A stretch of 64,000 nucleotides of DNA, taken from positions 84,562,793 through 84,626,792 of the forward strand of contig OX235273.1 in NCBI GenBank assembly GCA_944472155.2, written 5' to 3'. A program made the position numbers and the translations under genes. Position 1 is the first letter of the stretch, and every line of letters begins with the position of its first letter. The notes below the pieces were generated by a model, which saw nothing but the letters and a program-made list of their open reading frames with translations, made no database searches and was not told the DNA's origin. This DNA comes from Trichobilharzia szidati. Its lineage: Eukaryota; Platyhelminthes; Trematoda; Strigeidida; Schistosomatidae. Below are positions 27,201 through 42,200 of the stretch, in pieces.

Positions 27201-30200
27201 CTTATTTTTGGTGCCATGTTTTATTTACAAAGTATGCATACGCTTGCCTTACTGTATAAATATATATATATTCGAAATAAATGAAATTACCTCTTCTTGA
27301 TACTCTCTGAGAAACAGATCAATAAGTCCACGAATCTTTTCTGCCTGTATGAGATTGGATAAGAGATAGGAACGAAATAAAAACAAAAGCTTAATGATAT
27401 ACAAAAGAATTGTAAGACAGTATACATTGTAAACAAGAACACGGCCTAGATAATATAGTAAAGTATGATTCTGCAGTAAATATGTTTGTTTTGATAAAGC
27501 ATACAGCATCATTTATGAGTGCCATTTAAAGCACCATTCATTGCTCAATGGCATATCAGAGGAGTCATAAAAATTCCAGTACCCCATCACATAGCCGATA
27601 TGTCCTTACTCTTTAATTATAACAGTGGCAACGCTTTTTTATCTGTTTTCCAGATGTAACATGTTCCTTTCTAAGATTTATATAATCTAACTCTTGATTT
27701 GAAAAGTTGAGAATTCAGACACTAATGAAACAGTAAAAGGAATTCTTCAATTGACAATCTATTGCCCAAAGTAAATTCAGAAACAAAGGTTTTTCTAACT
27801 AATCACACAAGTCAGTAACTAGAGTAATGTGTTTTAGGCCTGTCTTTGGTGCAGACTGACTTCTATCAGTCAAGCTTGCAATGTGATTACCATCTTAGGT
27901 GCCTCACCAACACGGTGCACTGTAAAATTGTTGGTATTACATGGTTGGAGGCAATTGGCACGAAGCCTTCGACCTAGGTTTCATGCTCGTTGGCACTCAC
28001 CAGCCGGCATATGCTGCCTTGAAGGAACTCATGTCCCATCTGAGATTCTAACCTGCATCATCCGGTGCCAGTACTGCCTGCAGTCAGAGACGTTACCACT
28101 GAGCTATTCTGGCTCATGATTGACCTCCTACAGGAGTGTATTGGATATTTTTGATTGAACACTAGTCAGTAACTAGTGTAATTTGTCTAGTCCTATCTTT
28201 GATGCAGTCTGCAGCAAATCTCTAGGCCGAATGGCTCAGTGGTAACGTCTCTGACTTCAGCACTGGGTGACGCAGGCTTGAATCTCAGAAGGGACATGAG
28301 TTCCTTCAAGGTTGCAGATACGCCTAGCCGACTAGTGAGTGCCAACTGGCACGAAACCTAGGTCGAAGGCTTCGTGCCGATTGCCTCCAACCATCTAATA
28401 CCAAATGATCACTAAATTGTCTAAACTGATAATAATCATATTATTTAATCTCATTGTATTGTATATGAGGCAGCACAGTCTACAGGCTCTATCAATATGC
28501 TGAAATATAAAAAACAGTTTGCATATTAACAAATTTGAGATGGTTTTCAGGATAACCCATCCAATTTTACAGCCATAATTATCAACACAAAATCTTTTCA
28601 TGAGTGGACAATGACCTTCATATTTATGTTGCCGAAATTGTTTGGGGTAGATAAAATAGCCATGAATGAGGTTATTTAAAGTGTACGTTACAAAATGCCG
28701 AGATGTTGCCATTTCTCAAATAACTCAGTTTCTAGGTTGAAAGATCCAGTTATATTGCTGACAATGATGATTATTTCGTAAATAACTACAAGTAATTGAT
28801 GCAAATGCCGGTCACATACTAACTAATGATATTTTCATAACTACAGATTTGAATGTTCGTCCACTCTGTGCAGGTATAGCATACTGAGCAAAACAGTTTA
28901 CTGCAGAAAAACTTTCTACGCTCTACAGACAGAAGTTTGACAATTTACTTATTAACATAAACCTATACAGTATGCAATGAAAAGTATTTTAACGGTTTTT
29001 ATATATTTCTGAACAAGAAATGACAGTTTCATATTTATACTAAGAGTATCTGTACTAATTAAATTATTTTCTGTCGTCTAATTAAAGTTGTTCGGCTCAG
29101 AGGATATAGAAAAACCACTATAAGGGCAGTGAATTTATGCACCAGTGTTTTGCTCTGTACAAACAAATACAGGCTTTTCTGACTGAAGTATGCTGTATAT
29201 TACATACCAGTCGCTAGTTACTCTAGATAAGGGTAGTTGAAGATCAATAAATTTTAAAGAATTCTTTATAACTCAATGCAAAACTCAAGACCATAGTTTC
29301 TTGCAAATACACTAAACTATTTTAGATAGATGTTCCAATCTGCAATCTGCTTACATGCATCAGCTGATATAAACGTATAATGATAAAATGCATTTCAGTG
29401 CTAAACTGTATATTGCATATATGTTGAAGGTTTGTCACATGATTTCAATAAGCATAACGCTAATATTTTAACAAGGGATAATATGTCAAGAAATCTCTCT
29501 TAAAGGCTATTTGCTTGAACATATCAACTGAAAGTCTGTGTGCTCTAAGAAAAATTTGACAGATTTCAGAGATAAGCATTCAGCTATTTCATGTGATGAA
29601 TGAAACCCTGAAAAAATGTTAGTTGTATGTAATCAAACTGGAGAGAAAGAAGCATAAAAGTATTCCCTGTAGTTATGTATTGAATATGTAGGTATCCATT
29701 AAATTAAAGAAAGTAATACTAATGACTACCACTTTTTATCAGGTGTACAAATGATTGGTTCCATGGAGTTGTTTGCAGAAATTATGTATAAGAAATATTA
29801 TTACATGTGGGGTGTTTTTCATGCTCAAAGAGTAATCATCGGCTAAACAAATGACTAGTTTATTTCATCCCACCCAACTAGTTATCCACTTTTTCATTCA
29901 TATATCGTTAACCAAGCCTACATTATTTAAAACAAAGTGGCAAAAATGGTGAGTTGTAAGGATTTTTATTAATTTCAATGTACACTTCTATACGGTGACG
30001 GATGAGATTTTCAACCGTATAATGAAGGCTAGAGTGGCATACATCAACTTGAGCCACCTCTGGCACCGTCGCGATGTTAGCCTGGTTGTCAAAGGTCGGG
30101 TATACAATGCTTCGGTGCGGGCTGTCTTGCTCTATGCCTGTGAAACCTGGCCTCTCCGATCTGGGGATGTGCGGCGACTCTGCGTGTTCGATCATCGCTG

Positions 30201-33200
30201 TCTCCGCAGGATTGCTTGCGTTCGATGGCATCATCGCCTGAGTAATTCTGAGGTTCGGCGGCGTGTGTTTGAACACAGTGGAGATCACCATTCATTGAGT
30301 GTCGTCATCTGGAAAGACCAGCTCCGGTGGCTTGGACATGTGCTGCGAATGTCATCCCAGAGGCTTCCGTACAGGTCTCTGTTCGCTAGCCCTGAGATGG
30401 GATGGAAAAGGTGGAGGGGTGGTCAGTCCATGACGTGGCGTCGTGGGATGAAGGATATTTGTGCTAGATTAGCATCGGTTGGTGTGTCACGACTCCCTGG
30501 TTGGGGTCCACGAGAGAGCTCGAATCGATGGCTCGAAAAGTTATCGGATATGGCCAAGAATCGTAATCAATGGCGAACGTGTTGCGATTTCCTTCTTTCT
30601 TCCCTTCCTGATGATAGTTAACGAATACTGTTTGAACTTGTTAAACATGACTGTTTTCCTTCCTGATGAAGTTCTTTATCCGTTTTCTACCTATATTTTT
30701 ACTTTTAATCTATGTTGTTTTATTATTATTTTGTGGCGCATCTTTCTTGGTACCATATTGTACCAAGTTTTTTCTTCTGCGTTTAAATAAATAAATAATA
30801 ACACTTCTATACGAACTGATATCTCTTCATGGCAAAATATGCATTGAAATCACTTAAATCTTCACTAGCAACAACTAAAAATTAATCAACTGTACATTGG
30901 TAACTCTAGCGTGGAATAATGCTTTTGTCCACGCCAAGTAAAATAATAAGTACCATCATCATGCAGAGAATAGAAGATGCACTCAATGCAGAACTCCAAC
31001 CACAGGAACAAGCTGGACTTAGGAAAGCGAAATAATATGCTTATCGAGTTGCAACTATACGCATCATCGTCATCAACGAATGAAGCATAAAATGGAAGTC
31101 AAATCTCTCTCCACTTCAACTTCATCGACTTTGAAAGGACCTTCGACAGATTACGTAGGCTGACCGAAAAGTAGTTTGGAAACTACTCCAACACTGCGAC
31201 TTGCAGTGCCTGAGTCTTTATCAACCTAAAACAGCGGCTGGCTATATAACAGTGTCACGTGTCAGGTGATCCACAACAGGAAACTCAGCAAGCCATTAAA
31301 AGTGAATACAGAAGTAAAACTGGGGCGGCCTGTTATTACCAATGGTATTTCTATTTGTGGTCGAATGGATTATATGTCAGTCTGTAGACAGCAGGAAAAA
31401 AGAAATACGTTAGACCAATAAGAAAACTCCAGAAGATCTCGATTTCACAGATGATTTATGTTTAATTTCACACAAATTAGTAGACTTGCAGGCGAAAACC
31501 AACAAACTGGCTGACGAAGCTGGCCGACAGCGAAGACAGCACTCCAGGTGAACAATCACAAGACGGAAGTGATGATGGTAACCAACGAACACCACCACCA
31601 ACAACAACAATCAGCACCAATCACCGTCAATGGGAGAAATTTGAAAAGGGTTACTTCCTTCACTTATCTAAGCAGCCAGTATTGTTTCAACCACAGCCAG
31701 AAAAACGGATGAAGATGTCAAAGCCAGTAAGCAAGAATCGGAAATGTAAGATACGCCTTCATCAACTTGAAACCAGTTTGAAAATCTTCTACGCTCCGTC
31801 TCAGCATAAAAAACAAGATTCGAATTTTCAACATAAATGTCAAGTGAGTAAGTCACTGCTTCTATATGGGTAAGAAACTTGCACTGCGCACCACGAAGAG
31901 GATTTCCAACAAGTTACAGACTTTTTTCAACAGCTGCCACCTTTGCTCTATATTGAAGATGAAATGTCAAGCCAGAAAGAATCAGTGACAAGAAACTGGC
32001 AAAAAACCAATCAAGAACCGACCACTCAACAAATATGTGGGTGAAAATTGAAATGAATGGGCTGCTGCTGCTGGATTCAACATAGAACTTGGCACCGAAG
32101 TGCAGCAGTTCGAGTTGCCACGTTCCAAATAGCACACAAAGGTAGACAAGAAAATGAGTGAAGAGAATCAATAGAGTTTTGACAAGTATAAGAGTGAAAC
32201 AGAATGAGTAATGGTAGAAAGGAATATGAAAGATTACAGAGACTGAATACATCTGCGCCATTGACAACGATTTTGAGCCATGTCGTCTATTGTCTCCAGC
32301 CATTGGTTCTTAGAGTCCCGAGGGCCCCAACCCGGAAGACTGCATCTCCCTACCTGACTCAGCTTAACTGTCAAGGGTTTCATGGATTGATGCCATGTTT
32401 TTGTTTGCCACCACTTACTCTTTTCCAACCTGCACCTATATCAGATAGTAATGCCCGCCCGTCGGGGGAGGCGATGGTTAGGCATGCGCAGCACGTCACC
32501 TAGCCATCTCAATCTACGTAACTTTATAGCTTCGTCGATTGGTTTTCCCTCTTTGCCCAACACTCTACGCCTAACGTCAACATTACTTACCTTATTATGC
32601 CAACTAACGTGAGAAAGAGATCGTAGACATCTATGATCAAAATCAGTCAACCGTTTCATGTCTTCAACTCGTATTGGCCATGTTTCAGAGCCATAGAGAA
32701 GGACGGAGCGAACTGCTGAGCAGTTCAGATGTCCCTTGGTTGATAGCCGGATGTCACGCCTATGCCAGAGACGGTGTAAGTTAGCGAAAGCAGCCCGAGC
32801 TTTTTGGATCCTTGTTGAGATTTCGTCACCAATCAGTCCGTTGGTGCTGATACAACTTCCCAAATAGGTGAAGTGGTCAACATGTTCTATCACTTCACTC
32901 CCTATCACCAAGCTAGGCGTTGACGTTGTCTAGTCCTGTAGCAGCATCCTACATTTTATAGGGGCGAATCGCATGCCAAACATACGAAGATTGCTGCTCA
33001 AGGTGTTCAGAAGAATGGGACACAAATTCGGGAGACTATCGAGTGGCATCGGACGCCAGGCCATTGCTCGAGTGGAATCCCATAAAAACAAAGCCTTGCC
33101 AGTAATCTATGCAGTTTTTTATATAAACACTTCTGAGAAGACAAATGAATTCAACACATGCATACATGTACATCTGTTGAGGGTGTATCAGGAATGAAGT

Positions 33201-36200
33201 TGCATTTCATTCCTATTTCCCAACATCTTATCTTCAAATACAGAAATTGTGTTAAATCATGCAAAATTTACTGGAACATCAGAAAAGAAATTAGTTCATA
33301 TTGTTCAGCTGTAGATGAAGCAATTTGAAATGTTGCTGCATACAAAATACAGGATGCAATATCCTAATAAAAAGAAACTAGGGCTTACCATTATAAAATT
33401 ATTTTAAATATACCTGGTAAAACATTAAACTGCTGAAGTCATTCAAGTGAGAGAGAGAAAAAAGTTAACAAATGAGTTTTCTCATCAAACTTACCATATC
33501 TGTATAAAATTCATCCGTCCCTTTTGTATGAGTTAGCGAAAGCAAATTCAATGTGACTGAACTAACTGATCGGCTTAAAGGAGGTTTTAAATAATCTGAT
33601 GGTTTCCCATAATCGCTACCTCGAGATTCACTAATTGGTGTTGGATCTCCACATCTCCAACGTGGTCTATTTGCTGTACGCGAAGCGACCACTTTATTTA
33701 TATCACCAAGAGTTGAAATCATATGAATTTTCATCTCGTTACTGTCCTTATTTTGTAAAACTAATCTGATACCATGATGGCTGACAACAAGCCATTGGCT
33801 GAGGTTTGGTGAAGCATTCACTTTTAGAGACTGAAAGAAAAAGGAAATCGGAATTAATTATCCACTTCACTTTCACTTAACATCTGAAAAGTTGAATAAA
33901 GTACACATAAAACGCACTAATTTTAAGCATTTTGGCTGCATTAAGTCGAATGCTTCAAAATAAGCATGAGACAAACAGTCCTTACTATTGATCATACAAC
34001 TTTCATGAAAAATAGCGAATGCGAAAAATTGAACGTGTACTTGTTGTCCCAGACATTAATCTCAATACAAGCACATTAGTTCACCACGATCTCACGTTTT
34101 CTAGATGAAAAAAATAAATGTGTGGCATATTTTGAATACTACCTATGTGTTTTACTAAGATTTTTCGTAAATTCATAGATGTTACGATACACAGTGACGT
34201 ACACAATACACACAATTTAAACTAAACGTTTCTCCTTCTGTAGTCTGCAAAAAATAATAATACTGTGATGAGAGCTGTCTACTAGCCAAATTGGTAGACA
34301 GAAATTTACGTCAATCTTTACGTTCTCAAGATTTGTCGTGAGAAAATATGAACAAAGACTGATTCAAAAACCGACCACAGCAGACTTTGCGTAGGCGGAT
34401 ACAGTTAACATATAGATGATCTGACATTGAAGAAACAGTCACAAGAGATGAAAGATTAATTTTAAGTGAGAAACAACCAATCAAAAGACTGTGTTTGTTT
34501 GCGTAACTAAACTATAATAATGTACATGAAAATATATAAATATGCTTTGATTTCCTTAATAAACAATCTGTTGCCTGTCCCTTGTCTTCTGTTGTTACAA
34601 TACTACTGATTTTCTATAGTTGGTTCGTAAGGATTAGTTTTGTTTTTACGAGTTGGTCAGGGACTGATATCAGTTAGAGAACCATTGAAAACCAGGGAGT
34701 ACTGGGAAGTCGTGACCAGTGAGGTCCATCCACATGTCAAGTGTGAGGATGGATGTCCCACCAACGACAGTGGTTGGGTTCGCGTTAAATCACGAATTGG
34801 TGGAAGTTAGAATTCATGAACTCGCCAATGAATTGGGTCCCAGTGGCTGAATGGTACGCCAGCTTGCCTTGTAACTGGGGAGTCCTGGGTTACAGTAAAG
34901 AATGGAGAAAATCGTTTATTTACTAGTGGAAATAAGGTTAGTTAGTTCGTGCTTGACACCAAATACGTACTAAATATAGTATCGTGGAATTTTTATACTT
35001 AGACGTGCGTGCATTAAGTCTTTTGAAATGACTTCTTTGAGGAGACACAAGATTAAAGCTGCGGGTAGAGTGGAGGCTCACAGTCTGACAAAATCCCTTT
35101 AGCAAACTTTGTGGTATAAAATCAAGTACCTATCAATGACGATGTCAAAGGTATGGCCCAGTGGGATAACACTCACCCTACTGACAGTCTTCAGAGTTCT
35201 ACGAAGTATGGATTAGTCTTTTTTAAGCAATCCAGGAAAGAATAAGGGGGAACAGTAAAGAAGAATAGGTAAGAAATAACAAAACGAGAATGTGAAGTTC
35301 TTTCTGGATAGTCGTACTCCTACGGTACACACTTCTACACATCCAAGTTAAATGTACATTTAACTGATATTCTGCTTAACATTTACTAGCCACTTCCCTG
35401 GTTTAATTATTGACTCATTTTATGTTTAATCGCTTTCCACTCTTTCGATCCAATATGTATTATGAGTAAAGAAATTTTCTACCGTTGCAATGGAATTTAA
35501 TCTGAGATTATTTCGGTTTGTTCACTTAAGTACATTGTTGAATAGGAGGATATATATATTCAAATGTAGGTATATACATACGTATATATGTTGATATTTT
35601 CATCATAATTAATGACCTGACTGATTAGGTCATTCTTAATAATTAATTTTATGCGCGTTGTTCTCTTCTTTCTGCTTAAATTTATTCACTACATTTTCTA
35701 TTTTGCATACAATACCTACCTTCAGACAACATGCTTAATAGATAACAGAGATATGAGAAACAATGTTTGTTTTTCTAATACTTTTTCACATATGAGAAAT
35801 ATTTTCTGTTCAGTTAACTGATTATCGATCATGAAAATTAACCTAAGAAATAACAACACTGCATTGATTATCATTACTCTAACTAATGACTGATCTTAAA
35901 ATGCTTTACCTGTTTTCTGCTGGTATCTTCAGTTGGAAAATAAATGTTTATAAATATACCTTATAGTAAGGAACTTAAATATGGCGTCTGCCTATGAAAT
36001 ATTTCAGATGGGATGAAACCATGTAGGTGGAGATTATTTGTAGCGTATATTCTCGTTATATACTCCCTGAAGATTGGCCGAATAGGTCAACACTTGATAT
36101 TAGGTGTAGGCGGAAATCATCAATCAATTTTTAGCTCACCTACAGCCAACGAAGTCTTTCCATTGTGTCTTGAGGTGGATACCCATGTTTTTAAACGCCA

Positions 36201-39200
36201 AATCATTCTTCTTTGGACTACTTAGTCACAATAGGCTTATCTTCTTGAAGACAGGTAGTCTTCCCTTCATCGACAGAATAGAATTGATCAATACCATTTT
36301 GGTATCTTAATCATTATATAATGTGTAAGTACGTAAACTAATGATCTAAACTACATTTATATCCGTATTTTTCCCTTGATCTTTAGCATTTCATTGTTCA
36401 ATAGCTTTCGAACGTTGTCGGACAATATCATGTATTCATTTTGTTTGAAGCAATTTGTTTCTAATTAATATATTACTGAGACATTATTATCATAATTATT
36501 CCCTTGCGTTCCGAGTAAAACATAGAGCTTCAAAAACACATCTCCACTTTGTTCTGTTTTCTGCCGTCCTCTTCACCTGGGTCCACGATTGACCAAATTC
36601 TCTCATCTCTTCCTCACACGATCTCCTCCATGCCACCATCACACTGACGACCCACTCGTCCCTTCCCGTTTGGATTCCACTCAAGTGATGGCCTGAATTG
36701 TACACGATATCACTCGGTGGCCTCCTCAATGTGTACCCGGTCCATCTCCACTTTCTCTTACATATTTGTTGATCAATCGGCTCTTGGTTGGTTTGTTCCA
36801 CTGCAGGGTTTCTAGTTTCTGATTCTTTCTGGCCTGACATTTGATCTTAGGTATGGAGCGAAGGCAGCTGTTGATGAAAGTCTGCAACCTGTTGGAAATG
36901 CTTTTCGTGACACAAGCGCAGTGCAAGTTTCTGACCGGTATAGAAGAACAAACTTCACATTGGTGTTGAAAATGAGAATCTTGTTATTTATGCTGAGGTG
37001 GAGTGCAGAAGATTTCCAAACTGGTTTCAGGTTGATGAAGGCGTGTCTTGCCTTTCCGATTCTGACTTTGACATCTTCGTCTGTTCCGCCTGTAATTGAA
37101 ACGATGTTTCCCAGATAAGTGAAGGACGCAACCTCTGTTAAATCTCTCCACTTAACTGTGATTGGTGCTGGTTGTTGTTGCTGTTGATTGGTTATTTTCA
37201 TCACCTCCATGTTCTCAATTTTCACCTGGAGACCTGTCTTCGCTGTCAGCCAGTTTGTTGGTTTTCGCTTGCAAGTCTTCGAGTTGATGTGACATTAAAC
37301 ATAAATCATCTGCGAAATCCAGATCTTCTAGAGTTTTCTTATCGGTCGTTCAGCGTATTCCTATCTTCTCACTTCTATGCACATTCTGACGCATAATCCC
37401 TCACCACAATTAAGAATATCATTGGTGATAATAGGCAGCCGGCCTTGTTTTACTCCTTTATGCACTTCGAACGCCTCTCTCAGTTTTCTGTTGTGGATTA
37501 TTTGACACGTGTCATTGTCATATAGCTGTTGAATGAGGTTGACAAAAAATTGAGGTACACCGTAGTGTTAAAGTAGTTTCCTAATTACTTCTCGGTCTAC
37601 TGAGACTCAGCAAAGTAGAACAACCATTGTTTTGTGCCACTTTATGGATCAGAGACTTGGCGCGTCATGAAGAGCACCTCAAACAAACTACAGACCTTCA
37701 TTAACAGTTGTCTTCGCTCAATACTCAAGATCAGATGACCAGAAAAGATCAGCAACAGGGATCTCTGGGAGCGAACCAACCCAGTAGGAACCGATTGTGA
37801 AACAAATAGGCAGGAAGAAATGGAGATAGATTGGCCATACTCTAAGGAAACCATCAAGTGACATCACTAGACAAGCTCTCGAGTGGAACCCGAATGTGAA
37901 GCGGCGAGTTGGTCGTCCAAGAGTGACTTGGAGGAGGTCACATGAAGAGGAGATGAAAGCACGTGGGCAGACATGGAGCCAGGTGAAAACGTTGGCAGAG
38001 AACCAAACGCAGTGGAGACGTGCGGCTGAAGCCCTATGTTCCTCTAGGAACTAAAGGAAGCAATAATAACTAGAAGAGGAAATAACTTCCTCTCATAAAG
38101 ATGCTATCACTAAAATTATACCACACAAATAATTTTGGTGTCTCTTCTCTAAATTAACTCAACTGGTAATCTGTTATGAATATTAGGATAAATGTGCAGA
38201 TTTCGAGAAAGTATTAACTAAATGAAGGGTTGTGTAACAAAAAATAAGCTTTTTTCCTATTCACTATTCCTTACTACTACTTATAGTTTTATATTTTATA
38301 TGATAGCAGAGTTCAAGAGAAACTGAAATTTTGAAACCTGTAGTTCGCATACCATAGAAAAACCTTTCGTATTATTAAAGTAGGATTAACTAAATAAGAT
38401 AGAATTGAACTTATACTATGCTTAACAGATATTACTAAAATGATGTTTTACAATAAACATCGCTCATCTTATTTTTTTCCCATATCTAAGCAATAAAAAT
38501 ACTACATTTGATAATCTTTAACACCTAAACATTACATAAAATAATAATGAAAAAAAGGCATGGATAGTTGTAAAACTATAACCTTCTTTTGGTGCGTCGG
38601 TGTTGCGCAAGTAGAGTGCTGGCCAGACACTCAGGTGGTCTGGAGTTCAATCCCCGACCGACACACTCCCGAATCTCACTCAGCTGGTGATTAGCTACGC
38701 AGAGAGTAAAGGTTGGGAGTGAGACTAGCAACTCCACCCCGTAAAAATAAAACCACTGCTACTGGAACTTCAAAGCTGTAGCTTGAAGCCCTATGTTCCA
38801 CTGGGAACGCAAAGGAAGCAGAGAAAAAAAAGAAAACCTTCTTTTACCTGAACAGGATAAAATCGACCAAAATAAATTGGTAAATTCAATGAGCAAAATA
38901 CTGTTTTCTTTTTGATAACCATTGGAATATTATGAACAGAATCAAGTGAATCAATATTGAATTGTGGACCTAAATATAAAATATGTTAAAATTAATGGGG
39001 AATATAATTAGTTCACATAAAAAAATTATATTCTTAATACAACTCACATATTTGTTAACTAGCAGTGTCCCAATTAGAAGTACAAATGAATTAGAAATGA
39101 GAAGTTTTGTTACTCATTGACTTCTGGTACAAATAACTTTTATCAGACAGCCTTTCATTAAAGAAAGGATTGTGGTCTTATGTTATTCGATTTGTTCCTT

Positions 39201-42200
39201 TTCTTTCCTTTTACAAATATAAGGTACTAATAAGTAGTAACGGAGAACATTTGTACCTCAGGTGAATGTTTCTGGTGTGGTTTACTTTCCTGAGCTGGAC
39301 AATTGGGTTGTGAATCTCTCAGTGTTTCTCTAGGCAACATCTTCAAAGCTTACTTCAATATGAATTTGTTCTGTGTTTAGAATTACTGTTGAAGATATTT
39401 CTAGAGAAACCTGTGGATCATATGAAAGGATTTATGACTATTTGTGTTAAACAGTAGCGATTTTTAACTGAAACCGAAATATTAAGTTGTATAACACTTT
39501 TCGTAGTTACAGGAATGGAAGATTTCCAGTGTCATGTACCCATTTCCATATTTTCTTTTAATACAGAAAGACATGGTTAGATCCAAATTTGACTGAAGCC
39601 CACTGATGACACATATTGAAGAAATGAAACTTCTACCTTAAAATCGAGGACAATACAATTGAAAATTTCGGATTTTAATGATTATTCTAGTTGTTTCAAC
39701 TCCTTTATTTTCCGTCTAGTGCATATACGTTTAATGAAAGCTTTAAAAAGATTGTAGTGATTGCGATAATATATTTTAAATACTTGAGATTTTTTCCGCC
39801 TTATAAATTTTACGTAGTAGATCAGATGACATAGTTCAGTTGTTACTGACCGAAATTATTTCTTATTCCATCAAGTAACAAATACAGATTTGATTATAAC
39901 GAAGGGACATGAACTAAGTGAAGCTGTACACTACTTTGTAAGGCTACCTATCTGTAGCAGAAATGTTTACTAAAGATCAAAAGTACTAAAACTGCTGTGC
40001 TTTAATAAAATGTTAAATTAGTAATGTTCACACCTCCAGATTAGAATGCGCTTAAGTCAACCCAGTTTTCTTATGTTTTTGAGTCTATATTGTCAAGATA
40101 TGGAAATGAAAACACTTTACTGTACTACACATCCACAGTTTTGACGGACAATGTGAAATAAATTTATTCTCTTGTGCACTCATAATCTACAACAGTATGC
40201 AAACTAGCAAAGCATACAACGCAGCGTGTTTAGAATGAGATAATGTTAGACTATCATTGTGAGAATCTAAGGTCACTGATCCGAAAAAAATATTACCATT
40301 CTTTTGTTTGCGGTCAGCAGCCAAATACCAGATGTGTGTTTCATGAATACTGAAATCGGCTAGTTTCACTTACATTCTTTAAGATGAATATGAATACTTC
40401 AGGTGAAATGTGAACCAATTAGTAGATGTAGGCGTAGAAACTAATTTAGTCTATCCAGTGATGTGAACTATCAAAAGTTCAATAATTCTGAGAACACTAG
40501 ATATACTTGGCATGTTATACTAGTTAGTGTTATGACATATGATGTGGTAAATAGTAGTCTGTAATCTAAATTTGAGTATACACTACTGAGATCTCTGAAT
40601 AGTTAACCTACTTTGATGATAATATACCAGTCATCAGCCTCATTACTAACTGTTAGAAAATCATAGTGTATATTAAAGCGGAGAAAACTTACTTACCAAT
40701 TACTGATAATAATTCCATACGGTCTTTTGCACTTAAGCGTAGATTTGTTTCCTCTTTGATATCAGCGATAATTTGATGAAAAATTAAATTTAAGATTAGA
40801 GTTGTTCGTATACGTTCACTTGGAGTGATAAACTAAGTGTGTGTTCAAATGTACAAAAAGAAAATATTAATAACAGTAAATCGGTTTGTCTAAATACGTA
40901 TGCAAGATATGAACAAACTAATATAAAAAAATCAGCTGTACACTTGAAGTTAGGTTGAAATTACTGGGATTTCATTAAATTTCATATTCAACAACGTATT
41001 GTCAAATAACACTAAGGTTTTCAAATCTACATAGGCCTAAATGCATCTATTTTAATCCATCTGTATTAATCCAGTCACCTAAAAATATCAAAATGGATGT
41101 GATGCGTGATGATTATGATGCTTGAAGTATGAAAAGTGAACATTTAACTAAATGTACTTTACACTAGTCTTTATTTTATTTCTTATTTTGATTATAGCTT
41201 GAAACTACACCGTATTTTTGGTACAAGTATGGAATTTTCAGCATGCGATATCGATAGCCCAAATTTTGCAGGCCGACCATTGATATCAGGTGTCAGGTGT
41301 GCGTCGGCAGGGGATCGAACACCGGCCTATCTGCATAGTCGGCGATAGTCCTAACCGCTGTGCCACCGACGCACAGTGATTAGCAAAGGACTGGTCAAAA
41401 AATGAACTAGCTTAAAAAGGCTCAATACAAATATTAGTCTAATTCAATTAGATATTTCCAAACCAAGATCACTTTTAACAGTTTGAGAAAATTTGGACAT
41501 TCGGTAAATGATAATCATTATCATGGAAGCTTTTTTTCCTAATCAATGAAAAACAAAACGATGTTTTCACTGACGTTTCGCTATTTAATGCTACGTATAG
41601 CTTTATTATTAAACCAGAATTTACAAAATCTCAGCTTATATATAACAAATTTAATCATCGTTCCTCAGCATGGGGTTATTTTTGCGTTGTCAAGTTGGCC
41701 AATCGGTAAAGATAACAAAACCAAGTGTAGATTGTTGGATTTGATCAGTGTGTAAAATCATAAAAGCGGTGTATGTTTACATAATGAAATCGCTTATCAC
41801 ATTTGTGTTGCTTTTGTCAATTTATGGAGGAGGAGGTGTTGTAACCAGGTCAAATTCTGTTTTAGTCCATCATTCCCATTCAGACAATTTGGATTCCATT
41901 TGGTATGAAGTGCTTCTGATATGAAACGTTCTTTGTGATTTCTGAAATTTTTTCTAGATTATTTCAATATTGTTAAAATCAGTCTTGTGGCCTGATTCTA
42001 TGACGTGTAGACGACCTATGGCTCATGGTTTTTCAAACTTTTCTAGTTCAACTGGATTTCTCGGTGGTCGAATAAAGGCGGCTCTACAGTGTTCATTCCT
42101 TCTGATTTTGATTTCTCTCTGGCGATGTTTACCCTATGTATATCGCATCACGTTCCAAGCATTTTATTTTGTAGACACAACTAGATAGGGTATTCTTCGG

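Noticed and set aside
28395..28712. 105-residue minus-strand ORF as a further exon
   Set aside because: It contains Cys/Phe-rich sequence without a FERM, SH3 or MyTH4 pattern, and no splice pair gives the phase needed between exons 12 and 13, which already join exactly.
29923..30295. Two minus-strand ORFs of 68 and 122 residues
   Set aside because: They lie antisense to the second LINE's open frame at 29995-30621.
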